From Acidovorax kalamii (lineage in GTDB: Bacteria > Pseudomonadota > Gammaproteobacteria > Burkholderiales > Burkholderiaceae_C): DNA of 64,000 nucleotides. Location of the stretch: assembly GCF_002245625.1 (NCBI RefSeq), contig NZ_NOIG01000011.1, positions 62,001 to 126,000 on the forward strand, written 5' to 3'. Below, piece by piece: positions 17,313 through 24,666 of the stretch (the first letter of the stretch is position 1; each line of letters starts with the position of its first letter). Under the pieces are notes generated by a model, which saw nothing but the letters and a program-made list of their open reading frames with translations, was not told where the DNA came from and searched no databases. The translations under genes and the position numbers were made by a program.

Positions 17313-18179
17313 TCAATCCCCCAGCGTCCGCACCATCTGCTCATACATCGCATCCACCGCCGGTGAGCGCTGCGACACCTTGCTGCGCAGCACCGCCACA
17401 TGCATGGCATCCAGCGGCGGCAGGTCAAACTCCGCCGGCAGGTTCTGCAAGATCTGCAGGTGGGGCGGCACGCTGCAGCGCGTGAGCACGGCCACGGCCA
17501 GGCCGCTTTCCACGGCGGCCAGTTGGCCCGCCAGGCTGGAGCTGTGGTACACGATGCGATAGGCCCGGCGCCGCGCCGCCAGCGCCGACAACGTGGCCTG
17601 CCGCGCCATGCTGGCCGATTCGTACACCGCAATGGGCAGCGGGTCGCGCCGCCACACCTCGTACTGCGCAGCGCCAACCCACACCAGCGGCTCATCAAAC
17701 AGAAAGCGCCCGCGCTGCGGCTTGTCGCGCGAGACCAGCGCCAGGTCCAGCTCACCACGCCCCAGGCGCGGGATCAGCGATGTGGACTGCTCGCATGTCA
17801 GCTCAATCTCCACCCCCTGGTAGCGGTGCGCAAAGCTGCGCAGCACCGGCGTGAGGTAGGCGCTGGCGTAGTCGTCTGGCACACCCAGCCGCACGCGGCC
17901 CGCCAGCTTGGGGCCAAACAGCGCCGCATGCGCCTCGGCCTGCAAATCGAGCACACGGCGCGCGTACGACAACAGCTCGGCCCCGGCTGGCGTCACCTCC
18001 AGGTGGCGCGGCCCGCGCAGCAGCACCGGGCGGCCCAGCGCGGTCTCCAGCTTCTTGATCTGCATGCTCACGGCCGATTGTGAGCGGTGCACCAGCGGCG
18101 CCGCGCCCGATAGCGAGCCCGCATCCACCACTGCCACAAAGGCGCGCAGCCAGTCGATCTGAAAGTCTGGGTAGTTCAT
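17313..18179 (-). CDS. LysR-family transcriptional regulator (divergent from EamA exporter)
   Basis: This 288-residue regulator has HTH SLSGAAPLVHRSQSAVSMQI and an effector domain beginning RVRLGVPDDYASAYL. That sequence resembles regulators paired with small-molecule exporters. It is divergent from the EamA transporter across an 89-base gap with a perfect dyad (18204-18224), so it most likely regulates that exporter. It might also influence the dehydrogenase gene downstream. Confidence 0.92.
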   Translation of the reverse strand: MNYPDFQIDWLRAFVAVVDAGSLSGAAPLVHRSQSAVSMQIKKLETALGRPVLLRGPRHLEVTPAGAELLSYARRVLDLQAEAHAALFGPKLAGRVRLGVPDDYASAYLTPVLRSFAHRYQGVEIELTCEQSTSLIPRLGRGELDLALVSRDKPQRGRFLFDEPLVWVGAAQYEVWRRDPLPIAVYESASMARQATLSALAARRRAYRIVYHSSSLAGQLAAVESGLAVAVLTRCSVPPHLQILQNLPAEFDLPPLDAMHVAVLRSKVSQRSPAVDAMYEQMVRTLGD

Positions 18180-18203
18180 GGGCGGTTTGCTTTGAATTCG
18201 CTT

Positions 18204-18224
18204 ATCGAATGGTATCTGTTCGAT
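18204..18224. promoter_or_regulatory. LysR-type operator candidate ATCGAA-N9-TTCGAT
   Basis: This perfect 6-base inverted repeat with a 9-base spacer is flanked by AT-rich sequence and centred between the divergent LysR and EamA start codons. The size and symmetry fit a LysR recognition site; binding is inferred. Confidence 0.6.
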
Positions 18225-18268
18225 TTATCCGTTTTACAGCGTAGCCCGAAACCCGGACCATCGGCGGC

Positions 18269-19240
18269 ATGAACCACTCCCCATCCCATACCGCCGCATC
18301 GCCATCCCTTGCCAGCACACCGCAGCCCGCCAACGCACACACCCGCGAGCGCGACGGCCAGTGGCTGCTGATTGCCGGTGGTGTGCTGCTGGGCACCATC
18401 GGCGTGTTTGTGGAAGAAGCGGGCCAGCACCCGCTGGTCACCGTGTGGTTTCGCTGCGCGTTTGGCGCACTGGCGCTGCTGGCCTGGTGCCTGGGCACGG
18501 GGCGGGGGCGCGAGCTTCTGCTCAGCGGCAAAGCCCGCTGGGTGGCCTGCGCCACGGGCGTGCTCATGGTGCTGAACTGGGCGCTGTTCTTTGCGGCCAT
18601 CCCCCGCACCTCCATCGCCGTGGCCACGGTCATCTTTCACATCCAGCCCATCTGGGTCATCGTGTTTGGCGCGCTGTTTCTGCGTGCGGCCGTCTCGCCC
18701 CTGCAGTGGCTGGCCACCCTGGCTGCGCTGGCGGGCCTGGTGCTGACCACCGGGCTGCTCGACGGCACGGCCGCAGCCGCTGTCACAGAAAGCAACAACA
18801 GTCAGGGCTACCTGGCGGGCGTGTTGATGTGCCTGGGCGGCTCGCTGTGCTACGCGGGCGTCACGCTGCTTGCCAACACGCAAAAGGCCATCAGCCCCTA
18901 CGCCATTGCCCTGTGGCAATGCCTGGTTGGTGCGGTGGCGCTGGCATGGGCGCCCTTCGTGCTCGGGTGGCCGCCACTGGGCGCCGCTTGGGGCTGGCTG
19001 CTGGGCCTGGGCGTGCTGCACACGGGCCTGGCCTATGTGGTGCTGTTTGCAGGTATGGCGCGCCTGGGGCTGGGGCGCATTGCAGTGCTGCAGTTTGTGT
19101 ACCCGCTCACCGCCGTGCTGGTGGACTGGGCCGTGTATGGCCGCACGCTCAGCCCCGTGCAGCTGGCGGGTGTGGGGCTGATGGCGGCGGCGCTGTGGAC
19201 GCTGCGGCGGCCGGGCAAGGCCGCCGCCAGCGCTGGCTGA
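18269..19240 (+). CDS. EamA/DMT-family transporter
   Basis: This 323-residue inner-membrane protein has about ten hydrophobic segments arranged as two EamA halves. Conserved features include FVEEAGQHPLVTVWFRCAFG in the first half and TGLAYVVLFAGMARLGLGR before the last helices. Such proteins export amino acids, drugs or metabolites, or act as nucleotide-sugar exchangers. The N-terminus has about 30 hydrophilic residues before the first helix. Regulation by the divergent LysR protein is likely. Confidence 0.88.
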   Translation: MNHSPSHTAASPSLASTPQPANAHTRERDGQWLLIAGGVLLGTIGVFVEEAGQHPLVTVWFRCAFGALALLAWCLGTGRGRELLLSGKARWVACATGVLMVLNWALFFAAIPRTSIAVATVIFHIQPIWVIVFGALFLRAAVSPLQWLATLAALAGLVLTTGLLDGTAAAAVTESNNSQGYLAGVLMCLGGSLCYAGVTLLANTQKAISPYAIALWQCLVGAVALAWAPFVLGWPPLGAAWGWLLGLGVLHTGLAYVVLFAGMARLGLGRIAVLQFVYPLTAVLVDWAVYGRTLSPVQLAGVGLMAAALWTLRRPGKAAASAG

Positions 19241-19255
19241 TCTGCCTGGCCTGCT

Positions 19256-19828
19256 TCACTGCGGCTGATCTGCCAGCGGGATAAATACCACCGTGTGCGC
19301 CTCGCACTCAGCCTGGTCCGGCGGTTGCCACAGGTCGCTGGCCAGCTCAAAAATGTGCGGCGGCACCACCATGGAAAAAGTCTCGCCCCTCTCGGCGTTG
19401 CGCTGGTTCACACGCGCACGGCGCAGCTCGCGCGGGGCGTCCAGCACGTACACCGTCATGGCATCGGCCCAATGCCCCATGCGGGTATAGAACGCATCGC
19501 GCTCCTGCTGCCGGATGAGGCCAATCTCCAGCACAACATCGGTGCCAGCGTGCAGAACAGCTTCGGCGGTTTTCCAGATCTGCAAGAGGCAGCGCTGAGT
19601 GCGCGCGATATACCAGGCCATCACATCGGCGCCAGGCAGGTCCGGTCGGTCGGGCGAGAACAGCGTGGCCATCCAGTCGTCCAGGTTCAGCGGCACGGCG
19701 CTGTGCTGCCGCATCAATTCGCGGGCAAAGGTAGACTTGCCTGCGCCGACCGGGCCGATGACCAGGTGAATGCGAGGGGCCGTGCAGGCAACGGCTGCGG
19801 GGGCGGTGTGGTTTGAAGTGGTGTGCAC
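19256..19828 (-). CDS. P-loop kinase-like ATPase (AAA_33/zeta-toxin-like fold)
   Basis: This product of about 190 residues has Walker A IGPVGAGKSTFAREL near its N-terminus, then LNLDDWMATLFSPDRPD, VVLEIGLIRQQERDAFY and RRARVNQRN, the layout of small P-loop kinases of the AAA_33/chloramphenicol-phosphotransferase/zeta group. The frame is open to an ATG at 19885, but that start lies within a terminator hairpin and lacks a Shine-Dalgarno. I prefer the GTG at 19828, with GGAG at a suitable distance. No antitoxin gene is adjacent, so a toxin role is unlikely. The substrate is unknown. Confidence 0.75.
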   Translation of the reverse strand: MHTTSNHTAPAAVACTAPRIHLVIGPVGAGKSTFARELMRQHSAVPLNLDDWMATLFSPDRPDLPGADVMAWYIARTQRCLLQIWKTAEAVLHAGTDVVLEIGLIRQQERDAFYTRMGHWADAMTVYVLDAPRELRRARVNQRNAERGETFSMVVPPHIFELASDLWQPPDQAECEAHTVVFIPLADQPQ

Positions 19829-19853
19829 GAGAAAGGGCTCCAGAAAAACAAAA

Positions 19854-19880
19854 AGCCCCCTCTGCAAGCAGAGAGAGCTT
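19854..19880 (-). terminator. Intrinsic terminator B (minus strand), just upstream of kinase gene
   Basis: On the minus strand a 14-base stem (AAAGCTCTCTCTGC with GCAGAGGGGGCTTT, two G-U pairs) closes a two-base loop and is followed by TTTTTGTTTTT. It only pairs fully when read as minus-strand RNA. It ends about 25 bases before the kinase GTG. Confidence 0.7.
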
Positions 19881-19895
19881 TCCATACGACGGACG

Positions 19896-19927
19896 AAAAA
19901 AAGCCCTCGACGGAGGTGGAGGGCTTT
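19896..19927 (-). terminator. Intrinsic terminator A (minus strand), after flavoprotein gene
   Basis: This perfect 9-base stem, AAAGCCCTC with GAGGGCTTT (19900-19908 and 19919-19927), is followed on the minus strand by a run of seven T. It lies about 130 bases downstream of the thioredoxin-reductase-like gene and should end the Rrf2-flavoprotein transcript. Confidence 0.75.
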
Positions 19928-20060
19928 GCGGTTCGTTCAGGCGCAAGGGGCCAAGCGCGATGGGGCAGTGTAGGTGCCCACTGCGGGGTGCGTCAACCGG
20001 TGGTCCGTGCGCGTGTGTTGAGTCCCCCAGTCACACCCTGCGCGCACCCGGCAAGCTGGG

Positions 20061-21020
20061 TCACGCCCCAAACACCAGCGCCTGGTGCGCCCCCACACCC
20101 GCCAGCACGCCTTCGGCCGAGGCCAGCGTGGCGTTGTGCCGCATCAGCGTCAGGTCGCCAGCGGCATACACGCCGGGCACGGTGGTCATCTTGTTGGCAT
20201 CGGTGCGAATGTACGGGCCCATGGGCCCATCGTCGAACGCGCAGCCCAGCTGCTCGGCCAGCGGGCTGGCGGGGCGGGTGGTGGCGGCCACATACAGCGC
20301 ATCCAGCGGCACCACGCGCGCGTCACCGCTGCCGGTGGCCTGCAGGCGCACGCCCTGCAGCGCCTGGCCTGGGCCTTCCAGCGCCGCGATAGGCGCGGGC
20401 TCGATGGTGATGCCCAGCGCCTGCAACCGCTCGCGCTCGGCGCTTTCCAGCGTGGTGTCGCCATTCAGAAAGAGGGTGGTCGGGCCCCAGTCGGCAATCA
20501 GCTGCGCGTGCATGGCCGAGCCTGCCGAGTGGTACAGCACGCCCAGCCGCTGGCCTGCAAATTCATAGCCGTGGCAATACGGGCAGTGCAAAACCGATGC
20601 GCCCCAGCGCTCGCGCAGGCCTGCAATCTCAGGCAAACCATCCTGCACGCCAAAAGCCAGCAACAGCTTGTGCGCCTCCATGTGCGTGCCATCGTCCAGC
20701 ACCACTTCAAACCCGTTCTCTGGTGACCCGGCGCGTTGCTGCGTCGTGGCCGACACCACTGTGCCCTGCACAAAACCCACCGTGGGGTAGGCCGCCAGCT
20801 TGCGCCGCGCCTGCTCGATCATCGCCAGCGGCGGCTCGCCATCTTGCCCAAAGAAGCCGTGCGATGCTGCCGCAAACCGGTTGCGCGGCTGGCCTGCGTC
20901 CACCACACAAACACGCCGCCGAGCCCGCGCCAGCTGCATTGCGGCCGACAGGCCGGCAAAGCTGCCGCCTATCACGATCACCTCATACGCCTGGGTTGTT
21001 GCCACTGCTGCCGTCGCCAT
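20061..21020 (-). CDS. Thioredoxin-reductase-like NAD(P)/FAD oxidoreductase
   Basis: This 319-residue flavoprotein has an N-terminal FAD dinucleotide fold (VIVIGGSFAGLSAAMQLARA), a central redox-like motif HCPYCHGYEFAGQ (CPYC) and a C-terminal GVYAAGDLT. The layout is that of thioredoxin reductase-like proteins and bacillithiol/ferredoxin reductase-like relatives. The second nucleotide motif reads GVLYHSAGSAMHA, weaker than the usual GGGxSA. It overlaps the upstream Rrf2 regulator gene by 38 bases, so both are made from one message. It is probably part of a redox or nitrosative stress response. Confidence 0.85.
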   Translation of the reverse strand: MATAAVATTQAYEVIVIGGSFAGLSAAMQLARARRRVCVVDAGQPRNRFAAASHGFFGQDGEPPLAMIEQARRKLAAYPTVGFVQGTVVSATTQQRAGSPENGFEVVLDDGTHMEAHKLLLAFGVQDGLPEIAGLRERWGASVLHCPYCHGYEFAGQRLGVLYHSAGSAMHAQLIADWGPTTLFLNGDTTLESAERERLQALGITIEPAPIAALEGPGQALQGVRLQATGSGDARVVPLDALYVAATTRPASPLAEQLGCAFDDGPMGPYIRTDANKMTTVPGVYAAGDLTLMRHNATLASAEGVLAGVGAHQALVFGA

Positions 21021-21471
21021 GCTCAATCTCCTTGTGACCGTGGCACCCGGCCACCATGCGTTCATGAAACTCGGCCGACAGCTGCGCCAGCGTCACCTCG
21101 CCCAGCCGCGCCAGCAGCGCCTCTTCGGCCGCCTGGTAGGCGTCGGTCAGCGCGCGGTTCACCGCTTGCTCCACGATGCAGCCGGGGCTCTCCACGCGGT
21201 TGCCCACGGCCAACAGCGTGGGCGCGCCCAGCGCCTCGTAGATGTCGCGCAGCGTGATGTCGGTGAGCGGGCACGACAACACCCACCCGCCGCCATGCCC
21301 CTTGGCCGAAGACACAAAGCCCGCATACCGCAGCCCCGCCATCAGGCGGCGCACCACAACGGGGTTGGTCTGCATGGCCTGCGCCATCGCCTCGGACGTG
21401 GCGGGCCCCTCCATCTCTGCCATGTGCAGCAGTGCGTGGAGGACATTGGAAAGGCGGCTATCTCGTTTCAT
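20983..21471 (-). CDS. Rrf2-family transcriptional regulator
   Basis: This 162-residue protein has the Rrf2 winged helix-turn-helix (RLSNVLHALLHMAEME, PVVVRRLMAGLRYAGFVSS) followed by GHGGGWVLSCPLTDITLRDIY. The three-cysteine cluster of IscR or NsrR is absent: only one cysteine remains in the equivalent region (ESPGCIVEQ). It is therefore more like YwnA/CymR-type members without an Fe-S cluster. Its 3' end overlaps the flavoprotein gene by 38 bases, and it probably represses the two-gene operon through the dyad at its start. Confidence 0.88.
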   Translation of the reverse strand: MKRDSRLSNVLHALLHMAEMEGPATSEAMAQAMQTNPVVVRRLMAGLRYAGFVSSAKGHGGGWVLSCPLTDITLRDIYEALGAPTLLAVGNRVESPGCIVEQAVNRALTDAYQAAEEALLARLGEVTLAQLSAEFHERMVAGCHGHKEIEHGDGSSGNNPGV

Positions 21472-21488
21472 GCAACATTTAAAGTTGC
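21472..21488. promoter_or_regulatory. Possible Rrf2 operator GCAAC-N7-GTTGC
   Basis: A 5-base inverted repeat around ATTTAAA directly abuts the Rrf2 ATG. Its position over the translation start region is suitable for repression of transcription or translation. Short arms make this tentative. Confidence 0.35.
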
Positions 21489-21655
21489 GTAATGCTAGCA
21501 TGGCGCGGCAAACCCTGCCAACGCCTAGGCAGGTTGCTACTCAATCAATAGCTGCCGGGGCATGATGGACGCGCGGTGAAGGCCAATTTGATGCTGAATT
21601 TTCCCTGCCACCACCGTTGCAGACACCGCCGCGGCCGTACCCCCCAACCAGCCCG

Positions 21656-22378
21656 ATGACACACCAGCACACCTCCCCCTTCACCGACCCCACCGCCGTC
21701 GGCCGCTACGCCGAAGGCCCCCGCCGCAACGTGCCCGGCTACGACGCTTTGCTGCGCATGTCCCGCATCCTGCTGGCCGAGCGCGTGCCCGCCGACGGCC
21801 GCGTGCTGGTGGTGGGCGCAGGCGGCGGGCTGGAGCTGGAAGACATGGCGCTGGCGCACCCCGGCTGGCGGTTCGACGGCGTGGACCCCAGCCAGCCCAT
21901 GCTGGACCTGGCGGCGCAGCGGCTGCAAAGCGCGGGCGTGCCCGGCGGCCGCGTGGCGCTGCACCACGGCTATGTGCAGAGCGCACCAGCCGGGCCATTC
22001 GATGGTGCGACGTGCCTGCTGACTTTTCACTTTGTGCCGCGCGAGGAGCGCGTGCCCATGGCGGCGGAGATCCGGCGGCGGCTCAAGCCCGGGGCACCGC
22101 TGGTGGTTGCGCATCTGAGCGTGGCGGATGGTGCAGACCTTGGGGGAGAGGGCGGGGCAGGGGAGCGCGACCTATGGCTGTCACGCTACGCCGCGTTTCA
22201 GGTGGCGTCCGGTGTGCCGCCGGAGCACGCGGCCAAGGCACGGGACAAGATTGCGGCGGAGCTGGCTGTGCTGGCGCCGCAGGAAGACGAGGCGATTCTG
22301 CGCGAGGCTGGGTTCAGCGATGTGCAGATGTTTTACATGGGCTTTGCGTTCAGAGGCTGGGTGGCATCGGCCTGCTAG
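21656..22378 (+). CDS. Class I SAM-dependent methyltransferase
   Basis: This 240-residue soluble protein has the SAM-binding motif I VLVVGAGGGLELEDMA, motif II acidic loop FDGVDPSQPMLDLA, and GATCLLTFHFVPREER at motif IV. The substrate domain is small, and the family (Methyltransf_25-like) covers many substrates. The ATG at 21656 starts the conserved N-terminus. The gene is divergent from the Rrf2 regulator, separated by 184 bases that include a partial interspersed repeat around 21532-21556. No partner gene suggests the acceptor molecule. Confidence 0.85.
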   Translation: MTHQHTSPFTDPTAVGRYAEGPRRNVPGYDALLRMSRILLAERVPADGRVLVVGAGGGLELEDMALAHPGWRFDGVDPSQPMLDLAAQRLQSAGVPGGRVALHHGYVQSAPAGPFDGATCLLTFHFVPREERVPMAAEIRRRLKPGAPLVVAHLSVADGADLGGEGGAGERDLWLSRYAAFQVASGVPPEHAAKARDKIAAELAVLAPQEDEAILREAGFSDVQMFYMGFAFRGWVASAC

Positions 22379-22500
22379 CAGGCAACGAAAGCGGGCCAGT
22401 CCACTGACCCCGCATGCCCGCACCTTGCGCACCCCCAGGTTTTCTTGCGGCTGGGGTCACCGGCCCCCGTGCCAGCCAGCCCGTGGTGCACAAAACACCT

Positions 22501-23439
22501 TCAACGCACAGGCGCCAGCGCCCACCGGTCCTTCGACGCCTTCACCAGAAAATCAATCACCGCCTTCACCCTGGCCGCGTTGCGCCGGCCCGGTGACGAC
22601 ACCGCGTACAGCGTGTGCACGGTGCGGGACGCAAAAGGCGCCAGCAACTCGACCAACCGGCCTTGCGCCACATCCGCCGCTGCGAGCGGGCTGGACAGCA
22701 TGCCGATGCCCGCGCCGCTCACCAGTGCGTGGTGCACCAGGGCCGAACTGCTGGCGGCCAGGCGCGAGCGCACGGTCACCTCCAACGGCTTGCCTTGTGC
22801 GTTGCGAAACGCCCAGGTCACCGCTGGCCCCTGCGCGGTGTGCGTCACGGTGTGGTGCTGCTGCAGATCGCTAGGCTCGGCAGGCGTGCCGTGCTTTTCC
22901 AAATACTCCGGGGCCGCGTACAGGCGCCGCTCGAACCGGCCCAGCGCGCGCGCCACCACCAGGTCGCTGTGGCCCACGGTGGTGCGCAGCGCCACGTCGA
23001 TGCCTTCCGTCACCAGGTCGGCCACGCGGTCATCGGCCAGCAGTTCCACCCGCAGCGCGGGGTAGCGCGCCTGCAGGTCGGCCAGGTGGGGCAGCACCAG
23101 CGCCTCGCAAATCTCCTGGCTGGAGGCCAGGCGCAAGGTGCCCGCCACGCGGCTGCGCTGGTCCGACAGCGATGCCCCAATGTCCTCCAGCTGCGCCAGC
23201 AAGGCACGCGCTTCCTGCGCCAGCTCTGCGCCCTCGGGCGTGGCCGACAGGCCGTGTGTGGACCGGCGCAGCAAGCGCACGCCGTAGCCGGCCTCCAGCC
23301 GGTCCACACCGCGCGCCACCACTGACACCGCCACATCTATCTCGCGCGCCGCCGCAGAAAACGAGCGCAGATCGAGCGACCGCACCAGCCACCGCAGGTC
23401 GGCCGGATCGGGGAGGAAGGAGCGGGGTTCTTTTTTCAT
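22501..23439 (-). CDS. LysR-family transcriptional regulator (divergent from tautomerase-cupin pair)
   Basis: This 312-residue regulator begins with a short basic leader and then the winged HTH RSFSAAAREIDVAVSVVARG, followed by an effector domain starting RVAGTLRLASSQEICE. The HTH is slightly divergent, since AVSVVARGVD replaces the commoner Q/S-rich recognition helix. It is divergent from a tautomerase-cupin pair across a 118-base gap with an 8-base perfect dyad, which it probably binds. Confidence 0.9.
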   Translation of the reverse strand: MKKEPRSFLPDPADLRWLVRSLDLRSFSAAAREIDVAVSVVARGVDRLEAGYGVRLLRRSTHGLSATPEGAELAQEARALLAQLEDIGASLSDQRSRVAGTLRLASSQEICEALVLPHLADLQARYPALRVELLADDRVADLVTEGIDVALRTTVGHSDLVVARALGRFERRLYAAPEYLEKHGTPAEPSDLQQHHTVTHTAQGPAVTWAFRNAQGKPLEVTVRSRLAASSSALVHHALVSGAGIGMLSSPLAAADVAQGRLVELLAPFASRTVHTLYAVSSPGRRNAARVKAVIDFLVKASKDRWALAPVR

Positions 23440-23475
23440 CGTGCGCGCCTTTGCGTGCGGAGCAAAAGCCATTAT

Positions 23476-23498
23476 CGCCACGGGCGGTTTCCGTGGCG
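23476..23498. promoter_or_regulatory. Operator candidate CGCCACGG-N7-CCGTGGCG
   Basis: This perfect 8-base inverted repeat with a 7-base spacer (GCGGTTT) lies in the divergent promoter region between the LysR gene and the tautomerase gene. It is the strongest dyad of the intergenic gaps here and is a natural LysR site. Confidence 0.6.
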
Positions 23499-23557
23499 GA
23501 GCGCAATTTCTACAGTGAAGGCTCGTTCAACCCCATGAGTTTTTACAGGAGCCCTCC

Positions 23558-23956
23558 ATGCCCATCCTCAACGTCAAAGTGTCTGCCCAACGCACACCCG
23601 AGCTGTCTGCCCGCATTGCAGAAACCCTGCTGGACCTGACCACCCGCGTGCTCGGCAAGCGGCGTGACCTCACGGCCGTGGTCATCACCTTTGTGGACCC
23701 GGCCGACTGGTACGTCGCCGGCCGGTCGCTGGCCGACCTCAAGCAATCAAGCTTCTACTTCGACGTCAAGGTGGTGGACGAGACCAACACCAAGGCCGAG
23801 AAGGCGCGCTACATCGCCGAGGCGTTCGCAGCCTTCGAGGGCCTGCTGGGCGCGCTGCACCCCGAGAGCTACGTCTACGTGCAGGACGTGCGCGCCGCTG
23901 CATACGGCTTTGGCGGCCGCACGCAGGAATACCGCCACCAGCACCCCGAGCAATAA
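23558..23956 (+). CDS. Tautomerase-superfamily protein (4-oxalocrotonate tautomerase-like)
   Basis: This 132-residue protein begins MPILNVKVSAQRTPELSARI; Pro2 would be the catalytic N-terminal proline after Met removal. Length and the later segment VVITFVDPADWYVAG place it among the longer tautomerase/MIF-like members and not the 62-residue 4-OT subunits. AGGAG lies nine bases before the ATG. It is followed after 53 bases by a cupin, so both probably act on the same aromatic or keto-acid intermediate under LysR control. Confidence 0.85.
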   Translation: MPILNVKVSAQRTPELSARIAETLLDLTTRVLGKRRDLTAVVITFVDPADWYVAGRSLADLKQSSFYFDVKVVDETNTKAEKARYIAEAFAAFEGLLGALHPESYVYVQDVRAAAYGFGGRTQEYRHQHPEQ

Positions 23957-24009
23957 GCGGTCAAGCAATCAAGCAAGCCATCAACCAATAGCTACCCAGG
24001 AGTACCGAC

Positions 24010-24486
24010 ATGACGACGATGACGACAACGAACAACCACCTTGCCGATGTGATCGTGGCCCAGACGCTGGAGCGCGCGGGCCTGGCGGACTGGATTCCCG
24101 AAGGCGAAGGCAAGTGGTCCCTGCCCATTCAGTTCTTGCCCGACGATGCCGGTTGGGTGGAGCTGATGCGCCTGTCGCCCGGCACGCGGCTGGGCCTGCA
24201 CCGGCACACGGGCGAAGTTCATGCCCTGACGCTGGCAGGCGAGCGCCGCCTGAACGACGGCCGCGTGGTGCGGCCGGGCGACTACATCCACGAGCCTGCT
24301 GGCAATGTGGACTGGTGGGAGGCGACGGGCACCGAAGAGCTGCTGGTGCATGTGGTGGTCAAGGGCAGCGTGGAATACCTGGGGCCGCATCACGCGGTGC
24401 TGCAGCGGATTTCCACGGCGGATCGGCGGGCGGATTACCACCGGTGGTGCAAAGCGGTGGGGGTAGTGACGCGTGATCTGCACTAG
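24010..24486 (+). CDS. Cupin-domain protein, 2,4'-dihydroxyacetophenone dioxygenase-like
   Basis: This 158-residue cytosolic cupin has the metal-binding motif 1 GLHRHTGEVHALTLAGERRL (His-x-His, Glu) and motif 2 around YIHEPAGNVDWW. It resembles the ring- or side-chain-cleaving 2,4'-dihydroxyacetophenone dioxygenases, which split an aryl ketone to a benzoate and formate. AGGAG precedes the start at nine bases. The pairing with a tautomerase fits an aromatic side-pathway, though the substrate is not provable from sequence. Confidence 0.75.
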   Translation: MTTMTTTNNHLADVIVAQTLERAGLADWIPEGEGKWSLPIQFLPDDAGWVELMRLSPGTRLGLHRHTGEVHALTLAGERRLNDGRVVRPGDYIHEPAGNVDWWEATGTEELLVHVVVKGSVEYLGPHHAVLQRISTADRRADYHRWCKAVGVVTRDLH

Positions 24487-24546
24487 GGGGCCGGCCAGGC
24501 GGGGCGCTCTATACGAAGTAGGCATGCAACTTTCGCACGGAAATGT

Positions 24547-24602
24547 GAGTAGAAATAAGCTACAGCGCTTATCGTTGTAGCGCTCGTAGCTATAAATTGT
24601 GG
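24547..24602. repeat. Interspersed AAGCGC/AGCTAT repeat, copy 4
   Basis: This copy contains AGCGCTTATCGTTGTAGCGC followed by TCGTAGCTATAAATTGTG, mainly in reverse orientation to copy 3. It marks the left edge of the AT-rich island. The remaining gap up to 24666 shows no gene. Confidence 0.55.
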
Positions 24603-24666
24603 AGTAAACGCTCCCAACAACGGCTGCATGGGAATTCCTCTTCGAGGGGTTTGCAATGTCGATCTG

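Noticed and set aside
19256..19828. Zeta-type toxin of a toxin-antitoxin pair
   Set aside because: The P-loop kinase fold is similar, but no antitoxin-like small gene lies next to it.
19829..19885. Upstream ATG extension of the kinase gene as a leader peptide for attenuation
   Set aside because: The peptide has several Leu and Phe codons but no strong run of one amino acid, there is no Shine-Dalgarno, and the kinase is not a biosynthetic gene; a terminator explanation is simpler.
13016..24486. A single catabolic gene cluster spanning the LysR modules
   Set aside because: Each LysR gene has its own divergent target and the modules alternate in direction, separated by repeats or terminators, so they are independent units.
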